Assembly: GCA_016025055.1 (NCBI GenBank)
Contig: CP065590.1
Coordinates: 4,216,001-4,280,000, forward strand
DNA length: 64,000 bases
Reading direction: 5' to 3'
Source of the DNA: Chryseobacterium indologenes
Lineage (GTDB): Bacteria; Bacteroidota; Bacteroidia; Flavobacteriales; Weeksellaceae
Translations under genes and position numbers: made by a program
Notes under the pieces: generated by a model
Told to the model about the DNA's origin: nothing
The model's input: the letters and a program-made list of their open reading frames with translations, nothing else
Databases searched by the model: none
Part shown: positions 17,421-26,483 of the stretch, in pieces
Layout of the letters: every line of letters starts with the position of its first letter
Numbering within the stretch: position 1 is the stretch's first letter

Positions 17421-18249
17421 TTAAATCACAAAGGTTAATGACTCCGGTAATGAAGTGTTATCCTTTATTTTTATTTCACTTTTATGATACACCAGAGAAT
17501 TTGCGGGTACATTCTGTGTAATCCAGACATTTCCTCCGATAATGCTTTCTCTGCCTATGGTTGTATTTCCTCCCAGAATTGTGGCCCCTGAATAGATGAT
17601 CACATCGTCTTCAATAGTAGGATGCCTTTTCTGATGGGCTTTTTCTTTGGAAACATTCAATGCACCGAGAGTAACTCCCTGATAGATTTTCACATGATTC
17701 CCGATAATGGTTGTCTCTCCGATGACGATTCCGGTTCCGTGATCAATGAAAAACGATTTTCCGATTTCTGCCCCGGGATGGATATCAATTCCGGTTTTGC
17801 TGTGTGCATACTCGGAAATAACCCTTGGTAATATTTTTACTTCCTGCTTCCATAGCTGATGAGAAATACGGTATACATAGGTGGCAAAAAAGCCGGGATA
17901 TGCAAGGTATACTTCTTCCAGCGAATCTGCAGCCGGATCAAATTCCAGAATAGATTGCGCATCCAGAACCAGAAGATCATAAAGTTCCGGTAAAGAGGCG
18001 AAAAACTTTTGGGTATGAGTCTCTGCCAGCTTTTGATTTCCCGTTACTACATGAGTCAGTTCAAAAGGGTATTGTGAAGTGTTTCAAAATTCTTTTTCAA
18101 CTGATCTTCACTATGATCTTTTGAGGAAGGAAAAGTGTTTCGTACAAATCTTTTACCCATTTTTTGGTTTTTATCTTGTCAAAGAATCCATGAATATTAT
18201 TTTGTTTGCTGTGATGAATTCTTTCAATTAAATGATTGGAAATAGCCAT
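17421..18249 (-). pseudogene. cysE: Serine O-acetyltransferase (EpsC/CysE type), broken by two frameshifts
   Basis: Reading the minus strand in three successive frames reconstructs one protein: MAISNHLIERIHHSKQ... from ATG 18249, then ...SKDHSEDQLKKNFETLHN, then ELTHVVTGNQKLAETH... to the left-handed beta-helix (SEYAHSKTGIDIHPGAEIG, FIDHGTGIVIGETT, KIYQGVTLGAL). The breaks are near 18124-18130 and at the A4 run 18064-18067 (plus strand); each needs one added base. The product makes O-acetylserine for CysK, encoded 28 bp downstream. The late start KIYQGVTLGAL (17693) cannot be a complete enzyme. Base-call error is the preferred explanation. Confidence 0.8.
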
Positions 18250-18254
18250 TGTTT

Positions 18255-19493
18255 CTATTGAATTATACAGGCTGCAACAGTTGAATTAGAAGTTTCATCC
18301 ACCAAAATTGCAGACCCTGTTGTTTTATTATTGATAAAACTATCATAGACCAAAGGCTGTGCCGTTCGAAGGGTTACTTTTACAATTTCATTAAGTTTAA
18401 TATCGCTGTCTACCTGCTCACGATTAAGGGTATTGACATTGATTTTATAATCTACTTCTTTTACGATCGTTTTTACCAGTCTGCTGTTTTGTTGCAACAG
18501 GTATTTATTACCCGGCTGCAAAGGTTTCTGATCCAGCCAGCATAGCAAAACTTCCAAGTCTTTTTCAACAGCCGGAAGCTGATCTTCAGTGGCAAAAATA
18601 TCTCCTCTGCTGATGTCCAGATCATGTAAGGTATGGATTACTGCGGGTTGTCCTTCCAATGCTTCCTCCTTTTCTACTCCGTTGATTTCTATTTTGGAGA
18701 TTTCCGTGGTTGATCCTGCAGGAAGAATCTGAATGGTGTCTCCTGTTTTGAATGTTCCACTTACGATCTGGCCTGCATATCCTCTGTAATCATGCAGTTC
18801 TTCTGTTTGAGGTCTGATGACATACTGTACCTGGAAACGATTTCCGGTATTGGATTCTTCATTCAATGTTACCTGTTCCAGGTATTCCAGAAGAGAATTT
18901 CCTTCGTACCATTCGGTTCTTGATGATTTGGAAACGATATTATCTCCTTTCAGAGCCGAAATCGGGAAATAACTTACCTCCTGTAATCCCAGATTATCTG
19001 CTATTTTGGAATAGTCTGATTTTATAGCTTCAAAAACATCTTCCGAATAATCTACCATATCCATTTTATTGATGGCTACGGCAACTTTTTTCAGTTTTAG
19101 TAATGAAGCAATGATAGAATGTCTTCTTGTCTGCTCAATCACTCCCTTCCGGGCATCAATAAGAATGACCATCAATTCGGAGTTGGATGCACCGGTGATC
19201 ATGTTACGCGTGTACTGAACATGACCCGGAGCATCGGCAATAATAAATTTTCTTTTGGGAGTAGAAAAATACCTGTAGGCAACATCAATCGTGATTCCCT
19301 GTTCTCTTTCTGCACGCAATCCGTCTGTGAGAAGGGCGAGATCTACCCCGTCTTCATTTTTGTTTTTAGAATGTTTTTCAAGGACTTCAAGCTGATCCTG
19401 TAAAATACTTTTGCTATCGTAAAGCAGTCTGCCGATAAGGGTACTTTTCCCGTCATCTACGCTTCCTGCTGTTATAAATCTTAATATATCCAT
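18255..19493 (-). CDS. cysN: Sulfate adenylyltransferase subunit 1 (GTPase)
   Basis: 412 residues of the EF-Tu-like family. The P-loop GSVDDGKSTLIGRL is at 10-23, the switch II motif DAPGH near 91, and the base-recognition motif NKMD near 146, followed by two beta-barrel domains. GTP hydrolysis by CysN drives formation of adenylyl sulfate (APS) from ATP and sulfate by CysD. No APS-kinase domain is fused and no cysC gene is nearby, matching the APS-type CysH. It lies 100 bp after cysD and 5 bp before the reconstructed cysE start. Confidence 0.93.
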   Translation of the reverse strand: MDILRFITAGSVDDGKSTLIGRLLYDSKSILQDQLEVLEKHSKNKNEDGVDLALLTDGLRAEREQGITIDVAYRYFSTPKRKFIIADAPGHVQYTRNMITGASNSELMVILIDARKGVIEQTRRHSIIASLLKLKKVAVAINKMDMVDYSEDVFEAIKSDYSKIADNLGLQEVSYFPISALKGDNIVSKSSRTEWYEGNSLLEYLEQVTLNEESNTGNRFQVQYVIRPQTEELHDYRGYAGQIVSGTFKTGDTIQILPAGSTTEISKIEINGVEKEEALEGQPAVIHTLHDLDISRGDIFATEDQLPAVEKDLEVLLCWLDQKPLQPGNKYLLQQNSRLVKTIVKEVDYKINVNTLNREQVDSDIKLNEIVKVTLRTAQPLVYDSFINNKTTGSAILVDETSNSTVAACIIQ

Positions 19494-19593
19494 CCGATTT
19501 TGTTTATAAGTAATATAATTGGTAATGGGTAATTTATGGTTGAAAGAGAAAAGCCCTTTGTGTATTGCTGATTACTCATTATTGATCCCTTAT

Positions 19594-20501
19594 CTAAAAG
19601 TAGCCTCCTTTTTCCTGTCTTCCATTGCCGCTTCGGTTACCCTGTCGTCGATTCTCGTTTCGCCACGTTCTGAAATTCTGGTGGCAACTATTTCTTCAAT
19701 AACGGCATCAATGGTTTCTGCGTGAGATTCAACGGCTGCGGTACAGGTCATATCACCCACCGTTCTGTAGCGTATTTTCCGGGTGGTAATAATATCCTCC
19801 GGTTCCAGAAATACATGCTCGGAATTGGCCAGCCATTGCCCGTTAAAATCTACCACTTCCCTCTCATGCGAGAAGTAAATAGAAGGTAAAGCAATTTTCT
19901 CTCTGCGGATATAGTTCCAGATATCGAGCTCTGTCCAGTTGCTGATCGGGAAAATTCTTACATTTTCTCCTTTGTGGATTTTTCCGTTGAAAATATTCCA
20001 CAACTCCGGGCGCTGAAGTTTAGGATCCCATTGTCCGAATTCGTCACGCACGGAGAATATTCTCTCCTTTGCTCTGGCTTTTTCTTCATCTCTCCGGGCT
20101 CCTCCGATACAGGCATCAAATTCAAATTCTTCAATTGTATCGAGTAAAGTATAGGTCTGAAGCCAGTTTCTGCTTGGAAATTTACCTTTAGCCTCTGTTA
20201 ATTTTTTAGCTTTGATGGTATCTTCTACTTTTCTGGCTACCAGATCTACGTGTAACCGGGCTACCAGTTGATCACGGAATTCCAATACCTCCGGAAAGTT
20301 ATGTCCGGTATCAACATGTACAAATTTGAAAGGGATTTTTCCATGAAAAAAAGCTTTTCGCGCCAGATGAGCCAGAACAATACTGTCTTTCCCACCACTG
20401 AATAATAAAGCGGGACGTTCAAACTGTCCTGCGACTTCTCTTAATATATAAATAGACTCTGCTTCCAGCTGATCTAAATAGTTTAATTGATGTATTGACA
20501 T
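19594..20501 (-). CDS. cysD: Sulfate adenylyltransferase subunit 2, last codons frameshifted
   Basis: The start at 20501 (MSIHQLNYLDQLE) is the family start; the open frame extends upstream only because cysH overlaps it in another frame. The PP-loop SGGKDS is at 35-40, with FVHVDTGHNFPEV and KERIFS segments as in CysD. As printed the protein ends ...EDRKKEATFR, stop at 19590-19592. One added base near 19604-19608 gives ...KKEGYF and a stop at 19594-19596, close to the family ending (K-R-Q-G-Y-F). With CysN it adenylates sulfate. The enzyme would probably work in either form. Confidence 0.92.
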
Positions 20502-20512
20502 TTTTATCTTTT

Positions 20513-21231
20513 TTATTGATGAATATGCAAACCGCACTCTTTTTATTGGCATCTTCCCACCACCAGCGGCCTGCCCTGAAATCTTCCCCCTCTTTAATTG
20601 CTCTTGTACAAGGCGCACATCCGATGCTTACGAATCCTTTTTTATGAAGCTGATTGTATGGTAAATGATGGGTTTGTACATAATCGGTTACCTGCTCCGA
20701 TGTCCAGTGAAGAAGCGGATGGTATTTTATAATCTGATTATCCGGGTCCCACTCCAGCTGGGGCATATTTTGTCTGTTGGCAGAATGTTCTGAACGTAAT
20801 CCTGTAATCCAGACTTTATAGCCTTGAAGTGCTTTTTTTAACGGATGTACTTTACGAATGGTACAGCAGGCTTTTCTCTGCTCCACGGACTGATAAAATG
20901 AATCGGGTCCGTTTTGGGTAACAAATTCTTTGATTTCTTCGGTATCCGGATAATAGGCTTTGATGTTCTTCTTGAAAAAAGCTTTTGTATTCATCCATGT
21001 TTCATAAGTCTGTTCGAAAAGTCTTCCCGTATCCAGAGTGAAGATTTCGATATCCAGATTTTTGATGAGATGAGTAATTACCTGATCCTCATAACTGAAA
21101 CTGGTTGAGAAAATAAGCTTACCGGGAAATTTTTCTGCTAATATCTCCAGTGCATGAGCTTGTGAAGAGTTCTCAGAGAGCTCTGTCAGTAGTTTTTCAA
21201 ATTCATTTTTCAGATTGTTTTCCATATCCAA
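20513..21231 (-). CDS. cysH: APS reductase (thioredoxin-dependent, 4Fe-4S type), tail frameshifted
   Basis: The PP-loop-like region FSTSFSYEDQV is at 41-51, followed by FTLDTGR near 64-70. Cys122-Cys123 (KACCTIRK) and Cys205/Cys208 (GCAPC) are the four ligands of the 4Fe-4S cluster that marks reductases using APS rather than PAPS. The printed frame runs on past DANKK into cysD. Adding one base in the T5 run 20540-20544 restores the family ending ECGLHIHQ with a stop at 20513-20515, 11 bp before the cysD start. It makes sulfite from APS. The start may be Met1 or Met3. It is the first enzyme gene after the Rrf2 regulator. Confidence 0.9.
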
Positions 21232-21307
21232 TTGAAATTAAGTATTGCAAATATATACAAATTTCTATAACTCCTATCAAAATAGTAGAATTTAAATTAA
21301 AAAAAAT

Positions 21308-21724
21308 TTATTTATTATTGATAAACTTTGTCAGAGTAGCCTCCATCATGCTTGTTCTGGTCTTTTCACGAACGATCATTAATTCTTTTCTGAGGTAACA
21401 AACTGCTTCATCCACACAATCATCACAAGCTTCGTAAAAGTTTAAAGAGACACAAGGAGTCAGGGCAATAGGTCCGTCAAAGATGCGGTAAATATCTGCT
21501 AATGAAACCTCATCAGGTGATTTTAACAGATAATACCCTCCTACTTTACCCTGCTTACTGTTAACAAGTTTAGCTCTTTTAAGTTCGAGAAGAATCTGTT
21601 CTAAAAATTTCTTGGGAATGTTCTCGTCCTGTGCAATAACGGAAGTGGGCAGAAAGCCTTGATTGTAATTTCTTGCTAATCTGACCATTGCTTTTAGTGC
21701 GTATTTGCAGCGTTTCGACATCAT
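21308..21724 (-). CDS. Rrf2-family transcriptional regulator of the cysteine operon
   Basis: 138 residues with an N-terminal winged helix (SKRCKYALKAMVRLA; IPKKFLEQILLELKRAKLV) and the Rrf2 wing G-K-x-G-G-Y. Four cysteines, Cys91, Cys100, Cys103 and Cys109, cluster in the loop that holds the Fe-S ligands of IscR and NsrR, so an iron-sulfur or thiol switch is possible. It stands 76 bp upstream of cysH on the same strand. Rrf2 members such as CymR control cysteine synthesis elsewhere, and this position suggests the same role; that is inference. Confidence 0.85.
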   Translation of the reverse strand: MMSKRCKYALKAMVRLARNYNQGFLPTSVIAQDENIPKKFLEQILLELKRAKLVNSKQGKVGGYYLLKSPDEVSLADIYRIFDGPIALTPCVSLNFYEACDDCVDEAVCYLRKELMIVREKTRTSMMEATLTKFINNK

Positions 21725-21816
21725 AATTCCTGCAAGTTATGATAAATTATTGATAAATGAAATGTTTTGCGATGAGAGGGTAATTCTCTCTTGACAGATT
21801 TTTAATGCTAAAATAG

Positions 21817-21957
21817 TTTAACCACAAAAGTTCTTAAACACTAAAGTTTAATTTAAGTTACACGCAGACTGCTGAAAAGTTCACTTAAGTTTTGAAAATC
21901 AAAGATTTTCACCGTGCACTCTCTAAACGTTATAGGTTTTTGAAACCTATAACGTTT
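21817..21957. repeat. Composite palindromic intergenic repeat, copy 1
   Basis: From right to left this holds a perfect 15-bp hairpin (21925-21939 and 21943-21957, loop TTG), a GAAAATC/GATTTTC palindrome near 21895-21911, and a TTTAACCACAAAAG box at 21817-21830. The same parts recur in the same order at 39976-40070, and the last box recurs at 59754-59788. The 286-bp gap containing it (21725-22010) has no gene. Confidence 0.6.
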
Positions 21958-22010
21958 TTACTGTCTGGAAAATTCAAAATAGGTTTTAAACACATCATAT
22001 TTTCATGAAG

Positions 22011-22496
22011 TTACCAAATAAAATAAGCCAGTTCCCTATCGTCTCTCAACAGATTATCTACCCTTCTGAACCCTGTTTTTGTAAGGACTTTCTGAGATCC
22101 GATATTATCTAAGTCAGTAACGGCAACAATGTTTGTGTCCGTAGCTAATGATCTGCAATACTCTACCAAAGCTTTACAAACTTCCGTTCCAAGACCTTTT
22201 CCCCAGTAATTTTCCCCTAATGTATAACCTATTTCTATTTGTTCAGGATTATCAAGGAAGGTTCTGGCCAGACACATTCCCACAAAATCTTGATTCTGGG
22301 CATTGAAAATTCCCCATCTGCTGAAAGGACCTTCCTTATAATCTGCCAGGGCTTTTTCAAACATTTCTTTATATTCATCAGGGGTTTTGTAAGGCAGATA
22401 GCGGGTTACATTTTGGTTTTCAAAGAGATTTAGAAATAAAATAAATTCTTCAGGGGTGAACTCTCTTATGATGATTCTATTATTATTGTACTGCAT
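22011..22496 (-). CDS. GNAT-family N-acetyltransferase (RimJ/RimL-like)
   Basis: 161 residues beginning MQYNNNRIIIREFTPEEF, the usual first strand of RimJ/RimL-like enzymes. IGYTLGENYWGKGLGTEVCKAL near 90-111 supplies the acetyl-CoA binding loop (Q/R-x-x-G-x-G/A type), and NIGSQKVLTKTGFRRV near 131-146 the C-terminal motif. The acceptor is unknown. The gene stands alone, flanked by the composite repeat and a terminator. Confidence 0.8.
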   Translation of the reverse strand: MQYNNNRIIIREFTPEEFILFLNLFENQNVTRYLPYKTPDEYKEMFEKALADYKEGPFSRWGIFNAQNQDFVGMCLARTFLDNPEQIEIGYTLGENYWGKGLGTEVCKALVEYCRSLATDTNIVAVTDLDNIGSQKVLTKTGFRRVDNLLRDDRELAYFIW

Positions 22497-22576
22497 ATAT
22501 AAATGGAATATCGCTGTGGTAGCGGTTAAATGATTGATAAAAGTACGAAATAAACTAATATCTTGTCATACTAAAA

Positions 22577-22600
22577 ATGGGCTTAAAAAATTAAGCCCAT
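22577..22600 (-). terminator. Intrinsic terminator
   Basis: A perfect 10-bp stem (ATGGGCTTAA/TTAAGCCCAT) with a 4-base loop, followed by a T run on the minus strand. It lies 187 bp beyond the M43 peptidase stop and probably ends that transcript. The rest of the 290-bp gap (22497-22786) shows no supportable gene. Confidence 0.8.
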
Positions 22601-22786
22601 CTGTTATTCAACAAGTGAATAACTAATATATCAATACTAAATTATTTTATTAATTGCATCTGTTTAAAAAATTTTAAACCAGTTTGTAACGTTTTAAAGT
22701 ACTAATAAGGAGGTTGATGGCCAAGAAGGATTCCATTTCCAGAATACTGCCCACCTTCAATATGGTACCGATATAGCGTTTTGATT

Positions 22787-24940
22787 CTATTTTTTAATGA
22801 ATTTTTGAGAAGTTTTCCCTAAAGAAGTTTCAATATCAATTAAATAAGTTCCGCTTAGGAAGTGTTTAACATCAACCTTATCACCCATAACTTTTGCATT
22901 CATTTTTCTTCCAGACATATCATAAACAGAAATTGATTTGATTTCCCCTTTTGCTTTAATATTCAACACATCAGATACCGGATTTGGATAGATGGATGTT
23001 TCTGAGTTTGTTGTATCAATGTCTGAAGTGGATAGTGATGATGATAATGCACAAGGCGTTGTAATACTGCCAGATGGTTGTGTATTGTATGCAAACTCAG
23101 TTACAGAATAACCTGAACCATTGGTCCCAACAATCAGTTTGAAATAGCCGTTAATATTGTAGCCTTCGAATTGGTTTCTAAAACCAACATAAGCGGTTTT
23201 GCCAGACCAGTTAGTGTATGTAGGGGTGTACACGTCAAGTTGTCCGGGAGTACCCGTTGGGTAACCTATATTATTTGCATTAGTTATAGTGGTACAGGCT
23301 GGAATTAAACTGATATTTCGTGTTCCTGTTTGGCAAACCAATCCTTTCCAATAGGTTTCCAATTTTAATTGATTGGCGCCATAGTACCAGGCACCATACC
23401 CTGCATCATCACTAAGCTCCGGATTAATGATAAAATATTTCCAAGTTGCCCCGGAGTTGGTGGTTACTGTTGTCGGTGTTGGATTGGCATAACTTTCAAG
23501 AGGAGTTCCTGTAACTATTTTATAGGGATCTTTGTAAGAAAAAGTTAATGCCAAAGCCGTAGTCGATCCTAGTGAAGTTACACCTCCTGTTATAGCCGGA
23601 TTCAGGAACGTAATTGATGAATTCAGCACCTGACTCTTAGGATGACTGGCTGCCGCGCCATTTATGGTAAGTGTGGCAGTAGTAGGACTTGTAACTGCTA
23701 TAGCTGCTGTTAGTCCTGCTGGCAATGAAGACGTGAAATGTGTTCCTGTAGTAAGAGTTGTTCCATTGGGTACGGCAAATGTTGCTCCGTTTAGGGTAAT
23801 GGTTGATGTAGGGGCAGATGTTACTGTTCCATCTAATGATACGGCTCCATTATTGTTTAAGTTCTCTGTAAAGGTACTGTTGCTAAGGGTTAATTTAGGT
23901 GGAGTATTGGCAACTCCGGTTGCGGCTAAGTTGGCAGGCTGCCATAAATTCATTCTCGAAGGATGGTTTAATGCGGCTAACATTCTATTAACTTGCCCAT
24001 TGGTAAACATTTTATAACAACCAGCGGAACCGTTGTACCCCATATAGTTTTCAACGTTCACTTTTTGTCCAAGGCAATTGTTTCCGGCTGTGCATCCTAA
24101 TCCGGAAGAATTATTTTCTACAGGGGTGTCAGCGACTCCGTCACCGTCATTACCGGGGTTTGCCGTTGAACAAAGAACATTGAAGGTGTGTTGAAGATTT
24201 AACCAATGCCCGAATTCGTGAGTGAATGTGTCAGAAAACTCGTTTGAAGCCAAAGTTCCTGCAGCATCATATATATAACGGCCATTATAAACAACTCTTG
24301 CTGTATTTACTGAAGTCATGTATGAATCCGGATACCAGGCAACTCCTGATTGATAAAAATCTTTATTAGCATACAGATCATTTTGTATATACACATTCAT
24401 ATACTTTGTATTATCCCATGCATCTGTTCCAATTTGTGCATCATATCCGCCACCGTTGCCATATCCGCTTTTGAAAGGATGAAATACCACTCCGCTTGTT
24501 GCTTTTCCGGTTGGATCAATTTTAGCTAATCGAAATTCAATACTTAACGCCCCTCTGATAGATTGGAAGTCGGGATCCACAGTATTTGAATCAGTGTTAA
24601 TTCCATTGAAATTTAAGTTGATTTGTTTCAGTAAGTCAACTACTTTTTGGTAATTTACTTTTACATTACTCTGAGATTCTCCATACACATGGAAAACCAC
24701 TGGGATGATGTAGGTGGGCGCATTGCCTTTTTTGTTCAATGGAGTTTTGTTTGATTCCATTTTTTTTACAAAATCTTTGGTGAATTTTTCAAAATTTTCA
24801 TATTCAGCCTTAGATTCCGGGTGCAGTTCAAAATGTTTTTTCATCATTTCATCTGCTTTACACTCATGAGGTCTATTTTCCTGAGCCAAACCTATTATTG
24901 GAAATAGGGAAACAAGTAGTAGTAATTTAAATTTTTTCAT
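22787..24940 (-). CDS. Secreted M43-family zinc metallopeptidase with T9SS sorting domain
   Basis: 717 residues. A signal peptide ends near Gln20; a propeptide-like helical segment follows. The catalytic motif HEFGHWLNLQH is at 241-251 (zinc ligands His241, His245, His251; base Glu242), and the Met-turn lies in ENYMGYNGSAGCYKMF near 297-312. Both are typical of pappalysin/cytophagalysin (M43B). A Ser/Thr-rich beta region (about 350-480) and a further beta domain precede the C-terminal Por sorting domain (SIYPNPVSDVLNIKA ... GTYLIDIETSLGKTSQKFIKK), which directs export by the type IX system. It lies next to the hydroxyproline catabolic operon, so a role in degrading protein outside the cell is plausible. 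Confidence 0.9.
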   Translation of the reverse strand: MKKFKLLLLVSLFPIIGLAQENRPHECKADEMMKKHFELHPESKAEYENFEKFTKDFVKKMESNKTPLNKKGNAPTYIIPVVFHVYGESQSNVKVNYQKVVDLLKQINLNFNGINTDSNTVDPDFQSIRGALSIEFRLAKIDPTGKATSGVVFHPFKSGYGNGGGYDAQIGTDAWDNTKYMNVYIQNDLYANKDFYQSGVAWYPDSYMTSVNTARVVYNGRYIYDAAGTLASNEFSDTFTHEFGHWLNLQHTFNVLCSTANPGNDGDGVADTPVENNSSGLGCTAGNNCLGQKVNVENYMGYNGSAGCYKMFTNGQVNRMLAALNHPSRMNLWQPANLAATGVANTPPKLTLSNSTFTENLNNNGAVSLDGTVTSAPTSTITLNGATFAVPNGTTLTTGTHFTSSLPAGLTAAIAVTSPTTATLTINGAAASHPKSQVLNSSITFLNPAITGGVTSLGSTTALALTFSYKDPYKIVTGTPLESYANPTPTTVTTNSGATWKYFIINPELSDDAGYGAWYYGANQLKLETYWKGLVCQTGTRNISLIPACTTITNANNIGYPTGTPGQLDVYTPTYTNWSGKTAYVGFRNQFEGYNINGYFKLIVGTNGSGYSVTEFAYNTQPSGSITTPCALSSSLSTSDIDTTNSETSIYPNPVSDVLNIKAKGEIKSISVYDMSGRKMNAKVMGDKVDVKHFLSGTYLIDIETSLGKTSQKFIKK

Positions 24941-25029
24941 GATTTTTTGGATTTGTTTGTTAATAAATTATTTGAATAATCCAATTGTTTGGGGCTTAAT
25001 CAACCTATTGAATTGGATCTAGAATGATT

Positions 25030-25155
25030 TTAACTTGTCTGTAAATTTTGATAGCCAATATCTCCCATGCTTCTGTCTACAACTTTGCCATCCATTATCA
25101 TAAAGTTCTGTGGGATGCTTATCCCATGATTGTTAATTTTCTGGAAACTCTTTCT
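25030..25155 (-). pseudogene. Remnant of a thioredoxin-like protein C-terminus
   Basis: The minus strand carries about 40 open codons ending at the TAA at 25030-25032, reading KINNHGISIPQNFMIMDG and then KVVDRSMGDIGYQ. The SIPQNF-(x)-MDGKVV pattern resembles the cis-proline strand and last strands of thioredoxin-fold proteins. No start codon or upstream domain is present, so this is at most a fragment. It is a weak call and could be chance. Confidence 0.3.
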
Positions 25156-25209
25156 TTAAAAATTTTAAACAGGTTGAAATAATAATTTGGGGTGTTAAGT
25201 GATATTTTT

Positions 25210-26475
25210 TTAATTAAATCTTTCGGGGTTGAAGATCTTTATCTCAACCGTTGGCTTTTGGTCATTGGCAAGTTCTGACACTGTTTTTCCAAAAATGGGT
25301 CCTAAACTTAACCCCATCATACCACCGCCGCCTGCGATAATCAGGTTTTTCAATTGGGAAGATTGTCCCAGATAAGGCAGTCCATCCGGTGCGCACGGCC
25401 TGTAACCAAACCAGATTTCAGATTCTTTTTTATAATGCATCTGAAAGTCAGGCAAATATTGAGGAACAGACCGGACGATGCCTTCTACTCTTTTCATGTT
25501 AATTTTATCATGATGGGAAGCCAGTTCCATAGTCCCACCAAAACGGATCTGCCCATTCATAGGAGTGACAGCTACTCTTGCTTCCAGTAATAAAGCAGCA
25601 TGATTCAGGGTATTGACCGGATTTTCTGGGGTATGCATGAACGAATATCCTTTTCCGGGCATTAATTGAATTTTGATTCCTGCCTTCTGAGCCAGTTCAG
25701 GAAGAAATGAACCTCCGGTCATGACGAAACGGTCTGCTGTAAACTTTTTATCATTGGCAATTATGGCTTTAATCCTGCTTCCTGATGTTTCAAATCCGGT
25801 TACTTTGTGATGAGTATGAAAAACGGCACCATTATTTTTAAGATAAGAGATCATTTGTTTCATCAGTTTCATCGGATTCATATGGCCGTCACATTTGTAA
25901 TTGATCCCTCCTATGACATCCATCCGGATATAAGGCTCAAGTTCCTGAATTCCTTTTTGATCCAGAATATCAACTGATAATCCCAGATTGATCGCTTTAT
26001 GAGCAAGCTCTGTTTCTTCTTCCCTTACTTTTTCGGTTTTGTAAAGCATCAGAATACCATTCTGATTAAGCTCAAAATCAAATTCATCCTTTGAGGCAAT
26101 CTCGTTGTAGAGGATGCTGCTCGCCAGATTAAGGTCTCTGATGGCTGATGCTGAACGATCCACGTGATTCTGGTTGGAATGTTTTAAAAACTTCAATCCC
26201 CATGATATCAGGTTGGAATTCAATGAAGGTTTAACATAAAACGGACTTTTGCTGTCAAACATCCATCGTATTCCCTGGGCAACGACTCCCGGGGCAGCTA
26301 ACGGAGTAAAGTGGCTGGGTACAATCATTCCTGCATTGCCATAAGAACAATTGTTGGACAGATCATTCTGTTCCAGGATTTCAACCTGCCAGCCTTTTTG
26401 TAAAAGATAATAGGCGGAGCTTAGTCCTGCTATACCTGCACCAATGATAAGTGCTTTTCCTTTATTGTGTGCCAT
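25210..26475 (-). CDS. FAD-dependent D-amino-acid dehydrogenase, probably cis-4-hydroxy-D-proline oxidase
   Basis: 421 residues of the DadA-like DAO family. The FAD-binding loop GAGIAGLSSAYYLLQKG is at 12-28, NCSYGNAGMIVPSHFTPLAAPG at about 42-63 is the DadA signature, and the C-terminal GGGGMMGLSLGPIFGK completes the flavin site. As the last gene of a set with hydroxyproline epimerase, an aldehyde dehydrogenase and a DapA-like deaminase, its expected reaction is oxidation of cis-4-hydroxy-D-proline to 1-pyrroline-4-hydroxy-2-carboxylate. The reaction is assigned from pathway context. It lies 8 bp after the epimerase gene. Confidence 0.85.
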   Translation of the reverse strand: MAHNKGKALIIGAGIAGLSSAYYLLQKGWQVEILEQNDLSNNCSYGNAGMIVPSHFTPLAAPGVVAQGIRWMFDSKSPFYVKPSLNSNLISWGLKFLKHSNQNHVDRSASAIRDLNLASSILYNEIASKDEFDFELNQNGILMLYKTEKVREEETELAHKAINLGLSVDILDQKGIQELEPYIRMDVIGGINYKCDGHMNPMKLMKQMISYLKNNGAVFHTHHKVTGFETSGSRIKAIIANDKKFTADRFVMTGGSFLPELAQKAGIKIQLMPGKGYSFMHTPENPVNTLNHAALLLEARVAVTPMNGQIRFGGTMELASHHDKINMKRVEGIVRSVPQYLPDFQMHYKKESEIWFGYRPCAPDGLPYLGQSSQLKNLIIAGGGGMMGLSLGPIFGKTVSELANDQKPTVEIKIFNPERFN

Positions 26476-26483
26476 ATGTTTGT

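Noticed and set aside
18067..18160. Alternative cysE start MGKRFVRNTFPSSKD at 18160
   Set aside because: It would remove one frameshift, but the upstream frame from 18249 (IERIHHSKQNNIHGFFDK...KKWVKDLYETLF) looks coding and family-like, and another break remains downstream anyway.
22705..22776. AAGGAGG followed by a 19-codon plus-strand ORF (MAKKDSISRILPT...)
   Set aside because: Looks like a Shine-Dalgarno start, but this phylum hardly uses such sites, the spacing is too short and the peptide has no recognisable feature.
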